This document shows, piece after piece, positions 33,118-43,967 of a stretch of 64,000 bases of DNA; within the stretch, counting starts at the first letter, position 1, and each line of letters begins with the position of its first letter. The stretch is taken from NCBI RefSeq assembly GCF_016107305.1, contig NZ_RCVR01000006.1:169193-233192 (forward strand), given 5' to 3'. Origin of the DNA: Roseomonas sp. KE2513 (lineage in GTDB: Bacteria > Pseudomonadota > Alphaproteobacteria > Acetobacterales > Acetobacteraceae). The translations under genes were made by a program, and so were the position numbers. The notes under the pieces were generated by a model. The model had not been told where the DNA came from, did not search any database, and worked only from the letters and a program-made list of their open reading frames with translations.

Positions 33118-35576
33118 ACGACGCGGCTCCAAGGAAGCGCCCTGGCGCGCCGCCTGTTCCCCGCAATCTTCCCCGGCGCGCGCGGCTCCTCGGCGGCGCA
33201 GCCGCCCTTGCGCTGCTCGCTCAGCCCTGGGCCACTCGCCCCGTGGCCGCGCAACCGCTCCGGCAGAGTGATTTCGGCAATACCGGTATCGTGCTGCCGG
33301 GGACCGCGGGTGCGGGCGGCGTGCCGCAGGTGACCGCGCCGCCGCCGGGCGCCGCTCCGCCGGCCGCGGGGCTGAGCATCCTGCGCGCGGGCGGCACCCC
33401 GGTGGACCGCGACGCGCCCGTCACCTTCACCGCCAACGAGGTGGAGTACGACCAGAACGAGAACCGCGTGACCGCGAGCGGCGCGGTGGAGGCCTGGCAG
33501 GGCGAGCGCATCCTGCGCGCCGATCGCTTCACCTACGACCGCGACACGGGCATCGCGACCGCCGAGGGCAATGTCCAGCTGCTGGAGCCGGACGGGCAGG
33601 TGATCTTCGCCGAGCGTGCGGTGCTGCAGGGCGGCATGCGCGACACGGTGGTGGAGGGGCTCCGCGGCCTGCTCGCGCAGAACGGCCGCCTGGCCGCGAA
33701 CGGCGCGCGCCGCCGCACGACCGAGAGCGGGGCGGTGGTCTCGGACCTCTCGCGCGTCGTCTACTCCTCCTGCGACCTCTGCGCGGAGAACCCGGAGGCG
33801 CCGCCGCTCTGGCAGCTCCGCTCCCGCTTGGCCACGCAGGACGGCGAGGACAAGCGCATCCGCTTCCGCGACGCGACGGTGGAGTTCGACGGGATCCCGT
33901 CCTTCTACACCCCCTATCTGTCGATGCCCGATCCGAGCACGCCGCGCGCCTCGGGCTTCCTCAGCCCCTCCTTCGGGCAGACGCGCTACCTCGGCGCCTT
34001 CACGGAGATCCCCTATTACTGGGCGATCGACGAGCAGAGCGACCTGACCGTCACGCCAATCATCGCGACCCAGGCGCCGCCGAGCGCCTTCGCCAACTAC
34101 CGCGGGCGCTACAACTTCGGCACCATGACGATCCTCGGCTCCGTCGGCCAGCTGACGGGCAAGGAATCGAGCCGCGAGAAGGGACTGGGCGGCCACGTCT
34201 TTGCCCGCGGCCTCTTCACCATCGACGAGAACTGGCAGGCCGGCTTCAACATCAACCGGGCGACCAGCGAGACCTACCTGCGCGCCTATCGCCAGCCCGG
34301 CACCGGCGTGCTGAGCAGCACGATCTACGCGGATGGCTTCTGGGGCTACAACGCCTATGCCCGCATCAGCACGCTCTCCTTCCAAAGCCTGCGGACGCAG
34401 GACGTCACGGCGCGCATCCCCTTCGTGCTGCCCAACCTCTACTACGAGAAGGTGTTCAACCGCGACGAACTCGGCGGCACGCTGACGGCCGACGCCTCGG
34501 CCATCAACGTCTACCGCGACCTCGGCGCCAAGACCCGGCGGGCCGGCACGCGGCTGAGCTACGAGCTGCCGCGCTACGACAGCCTCGGCGGCCAGTGGAC
34601 CTTCCGCAGCCAGGCCGACCTCGTCGGCTACAACGCCGAGAACGTGGACGTCCCGGCCGCCGCGCTCCTGCGCGGCTCGAACGAGGGCGGCCAGGAGGTC
34701 AACACGGTCCGCGCCAACATCCGGGCCGCGGTGGACTGGCGCCTGCCGCTGGTGCGCTCCGCCGGAGCATACGGCCAGCAGCTCATCGAGCCGCGCGTGC
34801 AGGTCGTGACCGGGCCGAGCACCGGGCGGCAGTCGAACATCCCGAACGAGGACAGCCTCGACTTCGAGTTCACCGACGCAAACCTTTTCGCCCTCAATCG
34901 GTTCACCGGCCGCGACCGGCTGGAGGGCGGCACGCGGGTGGATGCCGCGATGCGCGGGGCCTGGTACTTCCCCAGCGGTGGCTCCGTCGAAGGCCTGGTC
35001 GGCCGCTCCTTCCGGGCCTCGGACGAGCGGGTATTCGAGGCCCGCTCCGGCCTCGAGAAGCGCGCCTCGGACTGGGTGGCGCGCGCCACCATCGCGCCGA
35101 CCAGCTGGCTTGACCTCACCGCGCGCACGCGCCTCGACGGCGAGACGCTCGATCGGCGCATGATCGACGCCTCCGCCGGCTTCGGCCTCGCACCCATCGG
35201 CCTGAACACCTCGCGCCTCACCTTCGGCTACCTCTACGAGCTTCCCTCGCCGCTGCGGACCGAGGTGCAACAGACCAGCCCGGGCGTCTACGCCTCCGCC
35301 CCCCGCTTCATCCGCGAGGTCTATGCCGGGGCCAGCACCCGCATCGCCGACCGCTGGCGGGCCTCGGCCTTCACCCGCTACGACCTCGAGTTCAACCGGG
35401 CGGTTTCCTATGGCGCCACCGCCGCCTACGAGGATGAGTGCTTCATCTTCGAGGGACGTTTCTACCGCTCGCTGGCGGAGAACCCGGTGACCGCCCGGCC
35501 CTATCCGAGCGGCACAACCCTTATCCTGAGAGTCTCGCTCAAGACCGTCGGCGAGTTCGCCGGGCGCGCGCTGTAG
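33114..35576 (+). CDS. lptD: LPS assembly protein LptD (OstA)
   Basis: The 820-residue outer-membrane protein inserts LPS into the outer leaflet together with LptE. It has a signal region (LLGGAAALALLAQPWATRPVAAQ) and an N-terminal OstA jellyroll (about 105-200, VTFTANEVEYDQNENRVTASGAVEAW). The LptD barrel contains PSFYTPYLSMPDPSTPRASGFL. Cysteines in YSSCDLCAEN and late DECFIFEGRFYR are placed where LptD disulfides occur. The ATGA overlap with lptG supports the start. The C-terminus LKTVGEFAGRAL is an unusual, non-aromatic end. Confidence 0.93.
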   Translation: MNDAAPRKRPGAPPVPRNLPRRARLLGGAAALALLAQPWATRPVAAQPLRQSDFGNTGIVLPGTAGAGGVPQVTAPPPGAAPPAAGLSILRAGGTPVDRDAPVTFTANEVEYDQNENRVTASGAVEAWQGERILRADRFTYDRDTGIATAEGNVQLLEPDGQVIFAERAVLQGGMRDTVVEGLRGLLAQNGRLAANGARRRTTESGAVVSDLSRVVYSSCDLCAENPEAPPLWQLRSRLATQDGEDKRIRFRDATVEFDGIPSFYTPYLSMPDPSTPRASGFLSPSFGQTRYLGAFTEIPYYWAIDEQSDLTVTPIIATQAPPSAFANYRGRYNFGTMTILGSVGQLTGKESSREKGLGGHVFARGLFTIDENWQAGFNINRATSETYLRAYRQPGTGVLSSTIYADGFWGYNAYARISTLSFQSLRTQDVTARIPFVLPNLYYEKVFNRDELGGTLTADASAINVYRDLGAKTRRAGTRLSYELPRYDSLGGQWTFRSQADLVGYNAENVDVPAAALLRGSNEGGQEVNTVRANIRAAVDWRLPLVRSAGAYGQQLIEPRVQVVTGPSTGRQSNIPNEDSLDFEFTDANLFALNRFTGRDRLEGGTRVDAAMRGAWYFPSGGSVEGLVGRSFRASDERVFEARSGLEKRASDWVARATIAPTSWLDLTARTRLDGETLDRRMIDASAGFGLAPIGLNTSRLTFGYLYELPSPLRTEVQQTSPGVYASAPRFIREVYAGASTRIADRWRASAFTRYDLEFNRAVSYGATAAYEDECFIFEGRFYRSLAENPVTARPYPSGTTLILRVSLKTVGEFAGRAL

Positions 35577-35643
35577 CGACGGGCGGACCGCGGCGCGTAA
35601 GGGATCGCTTCAAACCGTGGCCCGCATGGGCTAGAGACCCCGG

Positions 35644-37038
35644 ATGCGACGTTCCCCCCGTCTCCGCCCGGTCCTGCCCGGCCCTCTCCGCGGCCCCTCC
35701 GGCCGCCGGAAGAGCCCTCTGAGCGGGCTCGCGCTCGGCGCCCTCCTCTCGCTCGTGCCCGTGCTGGCCGGCGGCGCCCTGGCCCAGCCGGCCGCGCGCC
35801 AGCCTCAGCCGAGGGCTGCGCACGGGGGCGCGGCACCGGCACCCAGTGGCAACCGCATCCTTGCGGTCGTCAACGGCGACGTGGTGACGGAATCCGACGT
35901 CCAGTCGCGCGCGAAGCTCTTCGCCCTCAACATCGGCCTCCAGCCCGGCGCCGAGCTGCTCTCGCGGCTGCGCCCGCAGATCATGCGCCAGTTGATCGAG
36001 GAGCGCTTGCGCCTGCAGGAGATCCAGCGCCGCCGCATCCCCGTGAGCGATGACGAGGTGGCGGAGTCGATCGGCGACATCGAGAGGCGCAACGGCCTCC
36101 CGCCCGGCGGCCTCCGCGCCCAGCTTCGCGCGGCGGGCGTTGAGCCGCGCGTGCTCTATGACCAGCTCCGCGCCCAGATCGGCTGGTCGCGCTTCATCCG
36201 CGCCCTCCTCGGCCCGAATGCCGAGCCCTCGGAGCAGGCGATCAAGGAGGCCGTGGCGGCGCAGGAGGCGAGGGCCGGGCAGCCGGAATACCTTCTCTCG
36301 GAGATCTTCGTGCCGGTGGAGGACCCTTCCTCCGCCGCCGAGACCCGGCGTTTCGTGGATGACGTGATCGGCCGCCTGCGCCAGGGCCTGCCCTTTCCCA
36401 TCGCCGCCACCCAGTTCAGCCAGAGCCAGACGGCCCTCCAGGGCGGCGACCTCGGCTGGGTGAGCGCGGAGAGCCTCGACCCCAGCGTCGCCTCTGTCGT
36501 GCAGCGCATGCCGCCCGGAGCGATCTCCAACGCCATCGAGGTGCCCGGCGGCTTCCAGGTCGTGGCCATGCGGCAGAAGCGTGAGACGGGCCGCGAGAAC
36601 GCGACGATGATCACGCTGCGCCAGGCCTTCCTGCCCTTCACTTCCGCGCTCGACCCGCAGAACCCGACGGAGCAGCAGAAGGCGCAGCTCGCCCGCGCCC
36701 AGGCCATCCGCGGCGGCTGTGACGGGGTGGAGGCCGCGGCCCGCGCCGCCAATTCCCCCCGCCCCGCCGATCCCGGCGGCGCCGTGCGGCTGGAGACGCT
36801 GAACCCGCCGCCGCTGCGTCAGCTTGTCGCTAGCCTTACCCCCGGCCGCCCGAGCCAGCCCATCGTGACGCCGGACGGCATCCTCGTGATCGCCGTCTGC
36901 TCCCGCGAGACGCGCAACCTCGCCCTCTTCACGCCGGAGCAGGCCAAGCAGCAGATCCTGCGCGACCGCGCGGAGAACCTCTCCCGCCAGCAGATCCGCG
37001 ACCTTCGCCGCCGCGCGACGATCGAGATGCGTGACTGA
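35644..37038 (+). CDS. surA: SurA-like periplasmic chaperone / peptidyl-prolyl isomerase
   Basis: The 464-residue protein has a signal peptide ([20 protein letters not shown]) and a basic, Pro-rich start. The SurA N-terminal chaperone domain ([23 protein letters not shown]) follows, and one parvulin domain near residues 215-335 ([35 protein letters not shown]). Alphaproteobacterial SurA usually has a single isomerase domain. It folds outer-membrane proteins such as LptD, whose gene is directly upstream. Its end overlaps rsmA by eight bases. Confidence 0.88.
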   Translation: MRRSPRLRPVLPGPLRGPSGRRKSPLSGLALGALLSLVPVLAGGALAQPAARQPQPRAAHGGAAPAPSGNRILAVVNGDVVTESDVQSRAKLFALNIGLQPGAELLSRLRPQIMRQLIEERLRLQEIQRRRIPVSDDEVAESIGDIERRNGLPPGGLRAQLRAAGVEPRVLYDQLRAQIGWSRFIRALLGPNAEPSEQAIKEAVAAQEARAGQPEYLLSEIFVPVEDPSSAAETRRFVDDVIGRLRQGLPFPIAATQFSQSQTALQGGDLGWVSAESLDPSVASVVQRMPPGAISNAIEVPGGFQVVAMRQKRETGRENATMITLRQAFLPFTSALDPQNPTEQQKAQLARAQAIRGGCDGVEAAARAANSPRPADPGGAVRLETLNPPPLRQLVASLTPGRPSQPIVTPDGILVIAVCSRETRNLALFTPEQAKQQILRDRAENLSRQQIRDLRRRATIEMRD

Positions 37039-37870
37039 TCTTCCGATCCCTCTTCCTGGCCTCGCCGAGACCGTCGCGCGGCACGGGCTGGCCGCGCGCA
37101 AGTCGCTCGGCCAGCACTTCCTGCTCGACCAGGCGCTCTGCGCCCGCATCGCGCGCCTGCCCGGGGATCTCGCCGGGCGGCAGGTGCTGGAGGTCGGCCC
37201 CGGCCCCGGTGGGCTGACGCGCGCGCTGCTCGCCGCCGGCGCCGACCACGTACACGCCGTCGAACTGGATTCCCGCGCGGTCGCCGCGCTCGCCGAGCTG
37301 TCCGCCGCCTATCCCGGCCGGCTGACCGTCATCGAGGCGGATGCGCTGCGGATCGACCCGGTGGCGATGATGCCGGCACCGCGCCGGATCGTGGCCAACC
37401 TGCCCTACAATGTCGGCTCGCCGCTGCTGATCGGATGGCTGGCCCGGGCCGGCGAGTTCGAGAGCATGACCCTCATGTTCCAGCAGGAGGTCGCCGAGCG
37501 CATCGTGGCCGCGCCGGACAGCGAGGGCTATGGCCGGCTGGCCGTTGCCGCCCAGTGGCGCTGCGCGGCGCACATGGTGCTGCGCCTGCCGCCCGGCGCT
37601 TTCTCCCCGCCGCCAAAGGTCTGGTCGGCGGTGGTGCACCTCGTGCCTCATGCCGTGCAGCCGGAAGCGCCCCTGGCGCGTGCGATGGAGCGCGTGACGG
37701 CCGCCGCCTTTGGCCAGCGGCGAAAGATGCTTCGGGGGTCGCTGAAGTCGCTGGGGAAGGCGGAAGAACTTCTGGCCGATGCCGGGATCGAGCCGACGCG
37801 GCGGGCGGAGACGCTGAGCGTGGCGGAGTTCGAGACGCTGGCGCGGGGACTGCTGGCGCGGGAGGGATAG
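37031..37870 (+). CDS. rsmA: 16S rRNA (adenine1518/1519-N6)-dimethyltransferase
   Basis: The 279-residue enzyme dimethylates two adenines in 16S rRNA helix 45. Family features are [10 protein letters not shown] (residues 24-33), SAM motif [16 protein letters not shown] and the catalytic [11 protein letters not shown]. The start is a GTG inside the end of surA. In most alphaproteobacteria pdxA lies between surA and rsmA, but here rsmA follows surA directly. A multi-hairpin repeat begins nine bases after the stop codon. Confidence 0.95.
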   Translation: MTDLPIPLPGLAETVARHGLAARKSLGQHFLLDQALCARIARLPGDLAGRQVLEVGPGPGGLTRALLAAGADHVHAVELDSRAVAALAELSAAYPGRLTVIEADALRIDPVAMMPAPRRIVANLPYNVGSPLLIGWLARAGEFESMTLMFQQEVAERIVAAPDSEGYGRLAVAAQWRCAAHMVLRLPPGAFSPPPKVWSAVVHLVPHAVQPEAPLARAMERVTAAAFGQRRKMLRGSLKSLGKAEELLADAGIEPTRRAETLSVAEFETLARGLLAREG

Positions 37871-37878
37871 GGCCGGCC

Positions 37879-38119
37879 CCGGAGAGGGCGCTGCCCTCTC
37901 CGGACCTCACCCGCCAAGGGCCTGAGGCCCTTGGATCCCCACCTGGCTTCGCGGATGCGGTAATTGGGGCCGGTTCTCTCTCGGCGCTCTTTCTTTGCGG
38001 CTGGTGCGCCTCGGGTCCACGACCCGAGGCGCACCAGCCGCAAAGCATCCCCAGCTTGAAGAAAAAGATGATGGTGAGGGGTCTGGGGAGAGGAAGAATT
38101 CTTTCTTCCTCTCCCCAGA
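37879..38119 (+). repeat. Multi-hairpin intergenic repeat, copy B (best preserved)
   Basis: Four perfect hairpins stand in series. Hairpin 1 is 37879-37903 (11-bp stem, loop GCT). Hairpin 2 is 37914-37934 (CCAAGGGCC, loop TGA, GGCCCTTGG). Hairpin 3 is 37993-38045: two 25-base arms pair without a mismatch around the loop CAC, with core GCGCCTCGGGTC. Hairpin 4 is 38082-38119 (17-bp stem, core TGGGGAGAGGAAG, loop TTCT). Between hairpins 3 and 4 is the conserved AAAAAGATGATGGTGAGGGG. The whole gap 37871-38155 has no gene and separates the convergent rsmA and glpD stops. Confidence 0.92.
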
Positions 38120-38155
38120 GTCATCAGCGGCGGCCGCGCAGAGCGGAAGCCCCCG

Positions 38156-39652
38156 CTACGCCGCCACCGTCTCGAACCGCGCCGCGAAGGCCTCGCGCTC
38201 CGCATGCGTCATGTGCAGCCCGCGCTTCGTGCGCCGCCACAGCACGTCTTCCGGTGCGACCACCCATTCGCGGGCGCGCATCCACTCGAGTTCCCGCGCG
38301 GTGATGCCACCGCCGAGGTCGCCGCCCATGGCCTCGATGGAGGTGGCGCCGTCGATCACCCGTTCGAGCTCGCCGCCATGGGTGCGGATCAGGCGGTCGA
38401 GCAGGTCGCGGGGCAGCCAGGGATGGCTGGCGGCCATGCTCTCGGTGAAGGTCGCGCGCGACATGCCGCCGAGGTTGCCGCCAGGAAGGGCGGCGCGCCC
38501 GGTCCAGTCGGCGCCCTCGCGGCCGAGGGCGCGGCCGATCTGGCGGGCGGCGTCCTCCGCAAGGCGGCGGTAGGTGGTGATCTTGCCGCCGAGCACGGAG
38601 AGCAGCGGCGCGCCCTGCGTGTCCATTGCCAGCGTGTAGTCGCGCGTGACGGAGGAGGGATTGTCCGAGCCGTCGTCGTGCAGCGGGCGCACGCCGGAGT
38701 AGGTCCAGGCGATGCTGTCGGGCGAGACGGGGGTACGAAACTGGCGGGAGACGGCCTCGCAGAGATAGGCCGCCTCCTCCGGCGTGCAGGTCGGCTTGCC
38801 CTGCGCGGGGTCGTGCGGCACGTCGGTGGTGCCGATGAGGGAGTATTCGCCCTCGTAGGGAATGACGAAGACCACGCGGCGGTCGTCGTTCTGCAGGATG
38901 TAGGCCTGTTCGCCCCTGTAGAGCGCGGGCACGACGATGTGGCTGCCGCGCACGAGCCGCACGCGGCCGGCGAGCGCCGTGCCGGTCGCGTCCTGCGCGC
39001 CCATCACCCAGGGGCCGGCGGCGTTCGCGATGGCGCGGGCGCGGACGACGCGCTCCTGCCCGTCCGCGCCACGGATGGTGGCGATCCAGGTGTCGGCGGT
39101 GCGCTTGGCGCTGAGGAACTCCGTGCGCGGCAGGATGGTGGCGCCGCGATCGGCGGCGTCGCGCGCGTTGAGGAGAACGAGGCGGCTGTCCTCCACCCAG
39201 CAATCGGAATAGGCGAAGCCGCGGGAGAATTGCGGCTGCTTCAGCGGCTCGCCCTGCGGCAGGCCGTCGAGGGCCAGCGCCTCGCTCCCCGGCAGCGACT
39301 TGCGGCTGGCCAGATGGTCGTAGAGGAAGAGGCCCGCGCGGATCATCCAGCGCGGCCGCATCTCCGGCCGGTGCGGCAGCACGAAGCGCATGGGCCAGAC
39401 GATGTGCGGCGCGATGCCCAGCAGCACCTCGCGCTCCGCGAGCGCCTCGCGCACGAGGCGGAACTCGTAGGTCTCGAGGTAGCGGATGCCGCCGTGGATG
39501 AGCTTGGAGGAGGAGGAGGAGGTCGCCTCGGCGATGTCGCCGCGCTCCACCAGCATGACGGAGAAGCCGCGCCCGACCATGTCGCGCGCGATGCCGCTGC
39601 CGTTGACGCCGCCGCCGATGACGAGGAGGTCCACGCTTTCAGGAATAGCCAT
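38156..39652 (-). CDS. glpD: Glycerol-3-phosphate dehydrogenase (FAD, aerobic type)
   Basis: The 498-residue enzyme oxidises glycerol 3-phosphate to dihydroxyacetone phosphate and passes electrons to quinone at the inner membrane. It has the FAD Rossmann motif VIGGGVNGSGIARDMVGRG, the SSSSSKLIHGGIRYLE signature near residues 46-61 and a DAO C-terminal domain (TYSGVRPLHDDG, LLSVLGGKITTYRRLAE). Its ATG shares one base with the stop of the phnE gene before it, so it is the last gene of the HAD-phnD-phnC-phnE-phnE-glpD operon. The linkage suggests that the imported compound yields glycerol 3-phosphate. Confidence 0.94.
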   Translation of the reverse strand: MAIPESVDLLVIGGGVNGSGIARDMVGRGFSVMLVERGDIAEATSSSSSKLIHGGIRYLETYEFRLVREALAEREVLLGIAPHIVWPMRFVLPHRPEMRPRWMIRAGLFLYDHLASRKSLPGSEALALDGLPQGEPLKQPQFSRGFAYSDCWVEDSRLVLLNARDAADRGATILPRTEFLSAKRTADTWIATIRGADGQERVVRARAIANAAGPWVMGAQDATGTALAGRVRLVRGSHIVVPALYRGEQAYILQNDDRRVVFVIPYEGEYSLIGTTDVPHDPAQGKPTCTPEEAAYLCEAVSRQFRTPVSPDSIAWTYSGVRPLHDDGSDNPSSVTRDYTLAMDTQGAPLLSVLGGKITTYRRLAEDAARQIGRALGREGADWTGRAALPGGNLGGMSRATFTESMAASHPWLPRDLLDRLIRTHGGELERVIDGATSIEAMGGDLGGGITARELEWMRAREWVVAPEDVLWRRTKRGLHMTHAEREAFAARFETVAA

Positions 39653-40473
39653 CAGAGAAGCCTTGCCCGCACGCGGGTCACAACGATTTCCGCGATCAGC
39701 ACAACGGCGAGGATCGCGAGGAGGATGGTCGCCACCTGGTCCCACTGGAAGAAGTTGATCGCGTCCTCCAGCACCACGCCGATGCCGCCGGCGCCCACCA
39801 GGCCCAGCACGGCGCTTTCGCGCACGTTGATGTCCCAGCGGAAGAGGGCGACGCCCCAGAAGGCCGGGCGGATCTGCGGCCAGACGGCCTTGAGCATCTC
39901 CGCGCCCCAGGGAGCGCCGGCCGCGCGCAGGGCTTCCCGCGGGCCAGGGTTCATCTCCTCCAACGCCTCGGCCAGCAGCTTGCCGACGAAGCCGATGGAG
40001 CGAAAGGCGATGGCGAAGACGCCCGCCGCCGCGCCCGGGCCGAAGACGGCCACGAAGATCAGCGCCCAGACGAGGGAGTTGACCGAGCGCGACGCCACCA
40101 GCCCCACCTGCGCGAGCGCGTTCAGCGCCGGCACGCGGCAGATGTTGCGCGCGGCGAGCAGCGCCAGCGGGATCGCCATGACGAAGCCGAAGACGGTGCC
40201 AAGCGTGGCGATATGCAGCGTCTCGATCAGCGCGGCGTGGACCGTGCGCGGGTAGTAGGCGAGGTCGGGCGGCCACATCCGCACCAGCAGGTCCGCCATC
40301 TGCTCCGGCGCGTCCGCCAGGAACTCCGGGATGATGTCGATCGTCCGCACCGCCCAGACGACGGAGGCGACGACGGCGAGAAGCATCGCCCAGCGCACCA
40401 GCCGCTCGGCCGGCGTGTGACGGATCCACTCGCGCCGGAGCGGGGCCAGGGTATCTCCGGTGGTGGCGCTCAT
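39652..40473 (-). CDS. phnE: Phosphonate/phosphate-ester ABC permease PhnE (second)
   Basis: The 273-residue membrane protein has about six helices and the PhnE features: HIATLGTVFGFVMAIPLALLAARNI and the EAA coupling loop EALRAAGAPWGAEMLKAVWPQIRPAF. FRWDINVRESAVLGLVGAGGIGVVLEDAI follows. It forms the inner-membrane channel as a heterodimer with the preceding PhnE paralogue. Its start overlaps that gene by four bases. Confidence 0.9.
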   Translation of the reverse strand: MSATTGDTLAPLRREWIRHTPAERLVRWAMLLAVVASVVWAVRTIDIIPEFLADAPEQMADLLVRMWPPDLAYYPRTVHAALIETLHIATLGTVFGFVMAIPLALLAARNICRVPALNALAQVGLVASRSVNSLVWALIFVAVFGPGAAAGVFAIAFRSIGFVGKLLAEALEEMNPGPREALRAAGAPWGAEMLKAVWPQIRPAFWGVALFRWDINVRESAVLGLVGAGGIGVVLEDAINFFQWDQVATILLAILAVVLIAEIVVTRVRARLL

Positions 40474-41260
40474 CTCATCGCTGCCCGGATTCGGCCCGAT
40501 ACCAGCTCGGCGAGCAGGATGAGGGCGATGATGGAGATCAGGATGGCCGAGACGAAGTCGTAGTCGAAGCGCTTGAAGGCCGCGAAGAGCGTGCCGCCGA
40601 TGCCGCCCGCGCCGACCACGCCCACCAGGGTCGAATTCCGAAGGTTGCTGTCGAGCTGGTAGAGCCCGAAGCCGACGAAGCGCGAGGCCACCTGCGGCAG
40701 CACGCCGAGGAGCAGCACCGCCATGCCGGAGGCGCCGGTGGAGCGCACGGCCTCCACCTGCTTCATGGAGATCTCCTCCACGGCCTCGGCGAAGAGCTTC
40801 GACACGAAGCCGATCGAAGCCACCGTCAGCGCCGCGACTCCTGCCAGCGCGCCGAAGCCGAGCGCCTTCACGAAGAGGATGGCCACGATCACGTAGTGCA
40901 GGCTGCGGCAGACCGCGATGAAGCCGCGCACCGGCCCCGACACCCACCAGGGCGCCAGGTTGCGCGCCGCCATCAGCCCGAGCGGGAGCGACAGGACGAT
41001 ACCGCAGACGGTCGCCAGCACCACGATTTGGATGCTCTCGACCATCCCCTCCAGCAGCAGCTCCCAGCGCTCGAAGTTCGGCGGGAACATGCGCGCCAGG
41101 AATCGCCCGCCCTCGCCGAGTCCGGTGACGAAGCGGCCGAGGCCGAGGTCGAGCTGCGTCGAGGCGTAGATCAGATAGGCGAGCAGCAGCGCGCCGAGGA
41201 TCCGCATCGTCCAGTCGGGCGCAAAGGGCGCGCGGCGCGGGGAGGGGAGGGCGGTGTCGC

Positions 41261-41264
<4 letters not shown>
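40470..41264 (-). CDS. phnE: Phosphonate/phosphate-ester ABC permease PhnE (first)
   Basis: The 264-residue membrane protein has the same PhnE layout: [26 protein letters not shown], the coupling loop [28 protein letters not shown] and [24 protein letters not shown]. It differs enough from the second permease to be an old paralogue. It overlaps both neighbours by four bases, so all transporter subunits are probably made in fixed proportion. Confidence 0.9.
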
Positions 41265-42024
<760 letters not shown>

Positions 42025-42028
<4 letters not shown>

Positions 42029-43131
42029 GGCCGGGGAGCGGCCTGCGGGGTGGCGTGCGGCGCCGCTTCCTGGGTCTGCGGCGCGCTGCGGGCGGCGTTG
42101 CGCCGGGCCTCGGCCTCCAGTTCCTTGCGGCTCTCCTCGTCGAAGGCGGCGCGGCTGTAGGGGGCGTTCACCGCATCGGCCACGGCGCGCACGGGCGCCC
42201 ATTGCTCGGCATAGGTGGCGGGCCAGAAGCGGTCATTGCCGCCGAGGTCGCGCACCATGGCCTCCGGGAAGCGGTATTCCAGGAAGCACTGGCGGATCTT
42301 GTCCTGCAGCTCGGGCCGCAGGTCGTGCGCCATGGCGAAGGAGGAGGTGGGGAAGGGGTCGCTCTGCCAGATGACGCGGAAGTTCTCGCCCTTCACCTGC
42401 CCGCGCGAGACCATGCGCGAATAGACGTCCGACGCCACCGGCGCCGCGTCGTAGTCGCCGGCGTTCACGCCCATCACGCTGCGGTCGTGCCCGCCGGAGT
42501 AGAGCACGCGGTAGTCGGCGTCCGGGTTCAGGCCGAGGCCCGGAAAGAAGGCGCGCGGCGCGAGGTTGCCGGAATTGGAGGTGGCGGAGGTATGCGCCAC
42601 CCGCTTGCCCTTGAGATCGGCCAGCGTGCGGAAGGGGCTGTCGGCGCGGACCAGCATCAGCACGCGGTAGCTCTCGAACCCATCCGGCCCGCCCTTGACG
42701 GCGAAGGGCACGGCGCCCGCGAGGTTCACGGCGAAGGCGGTGGGACCGGTGGAGAAGCCCGCGATGTGCAGCCGGCCTGAGCGCATGGCCTCCACCTGCG
42801 CCGCGTTGCTCGTCACCTGGAAATAGACGGTGCGCTTGCCCGTGCAGCGCGTCAGGTGGTCGATCAGCGGCCGGAACTGGCTCGCGTAGAGGGCGGGATC
42901 CTCCACCGGCGTATAGGCGAAGACAAGGGTGGAGGGGTCGCGCTGGCGCGCGGCCGCCGGCGTGTCCGCGACCATGTCGCGGTTCTCGTCGCAATAGCCC
43001 TCGTCCAGCGTGCCGCGGAAGCAGCCGGCCTGGCCGGAGGTGGGAGCAGGCGCCGGGGCCTGCGCCATGGCGGGGAGCGCCATCAGGGCGAGCAGCCCCG
43101 CGGGCAGGGTGGCGAGAAAGGTTCTTCTCAT
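42025..43131 (-). CDS. phnD: Phosphonate/phosphate-ester ABC transporter binding protein PhnD
   Basis: The 368-residue protein has a signal peptide ([16 protein letters not shown]) and a Cys-containing N-terminal insertion ([16 protein letters not shown]). The PhnD fold has [49 protein letters not shown] and [19 protein letters not shown]. The TSATSNSGN loop fits a phosphate or phosphonate oxyanion site. A Glu/Ala/Pro-rich tail of about 45 residues extends the C-terminus. It overlaps the HAD phosphatase gene and phnC. Confidence 0.9.
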
Positions 43132-43955
43132 GCGGCGTTTTCCTCCGTTGTCGTGTTGCGCGCGGCGAGCAGCCCTTCCGCGAATTCCGCGAAGCCGCGC
43201 CCGCCCGGGGCGCGCGTCACATAGGCGGGGGGCGCTGCGATACTGTCGAGATGTGGGATGACGTTGGCAACGCCGACGGAGAACGGCACCGCGGCGAAGA
43301 GCGGCGCGTCGTTCGGGCTGTCGCCGAGGAAGGCCACCCTCCCGATCACCGAGGCGAGCGGCGCGAGGCGGGTGGCGAAGAGGTTCTCGATGCCCGAGCG
43401 CTTGTCCCAGTCCCCGAACCAGGCGTTCACGTGGATGGAGGAGACCTTGGCCTGCGCACCCCCTGCCTCGAAGACGGCGGCGATGCGGTGCGCGTCCTCC
43501 AGCGGCAGCGGGCCGGCATCCTCGGCGAAGTCCACGGCGGCGTCGAAGAGGCGGAAGGGCTGGTCGGCGGAGAGGGCGCTGCCGGGAACCGCCGCCATGG
43601 CCCGATCGGCCAGCGCCATCAGTCGGCCCCGGTTCGCCAGCCGCGCCGCCTCGTCCTGCGCCTGCCAGCGGAGCATCCGGCGCGCGGCGCGGTCCTCGGC
43701 GTACCAGAGGGCGCCGTTCTCCCCGACCACGGCCGCGACCGGCCATTGCCGCGCGATGGCGTCGCACCAGCCGGCCGGGCGGCCCGTCACCGGGATCACC
43801 GCGATCCCGGCGGCGGAGAGCGCCTCCATGGCCGAATAGGCAAGGGCAGGCAGGCGCCCCTCCTCGGTCAGCGTGTCGTCAATATCGGTGAGCACGTAGC
43901 GCAGCGCCGCCAGCCGGTGCGGCGGAGCCTCGCTCAAGGGCAGCGGCGCGGGCAT
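43128..43955 (-). CDS. HAD-IIB family phosphatase
   Basis: The 275-residue hydrolase has motif I LTDIDDTLT (nucleophile Asp24, acid Asp26), motif II VIPVTGRPAGW, and motif IV FLGDSPNDAPLF. Insertion cap C2 lies between. HAD-IIB enzymes remove phosphate from sugar phosphates or similar small molecules. The start at 43955 is fixed by AGGAGGG directly upstream; the GTG 30 bases further back lacks such a site. It is first in the phn-glpD operon, so it may dephosphorylate the imported compound or a product. The substrate is not predictable. Confidence 0.8.
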   Translation of the reverse strand: MPAPLPLSEAPPHRLAALRYVLTDIDDTLTEEGRLPALAYSAMEALSAAGIAVIPVTGRPAGWCDAIARQWPVAAVVGENGALWYAEDRAARRMLRWQAQDEAARLANRGRLMALADRAMAAVPGSALSADQPFRLFDAAVDFAEDAGPLPLEDAHRIAAVFEAGGAQAKVSSIHVNAWFGDWDKRSGIENLFATRLAPLASVIGRVAFLGDSPNDAPLFAAVPFSVGVANVIPHLDSIAAPPAYVTRAPGGRGFAEFAEGLLAARNTTTEENAA

Positions 43956-43967
43956 CGTCCCTCCTGT

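Noticed and set aside
37871..38155. Small proteins encoded in the multi-hairpin repeats
   Set aside because: All copies give a similar antisense peptide fragment (GSKGLRPLAGEV-like), but starts and reading frames are not preserved, and stem pairing explains the conservation better.
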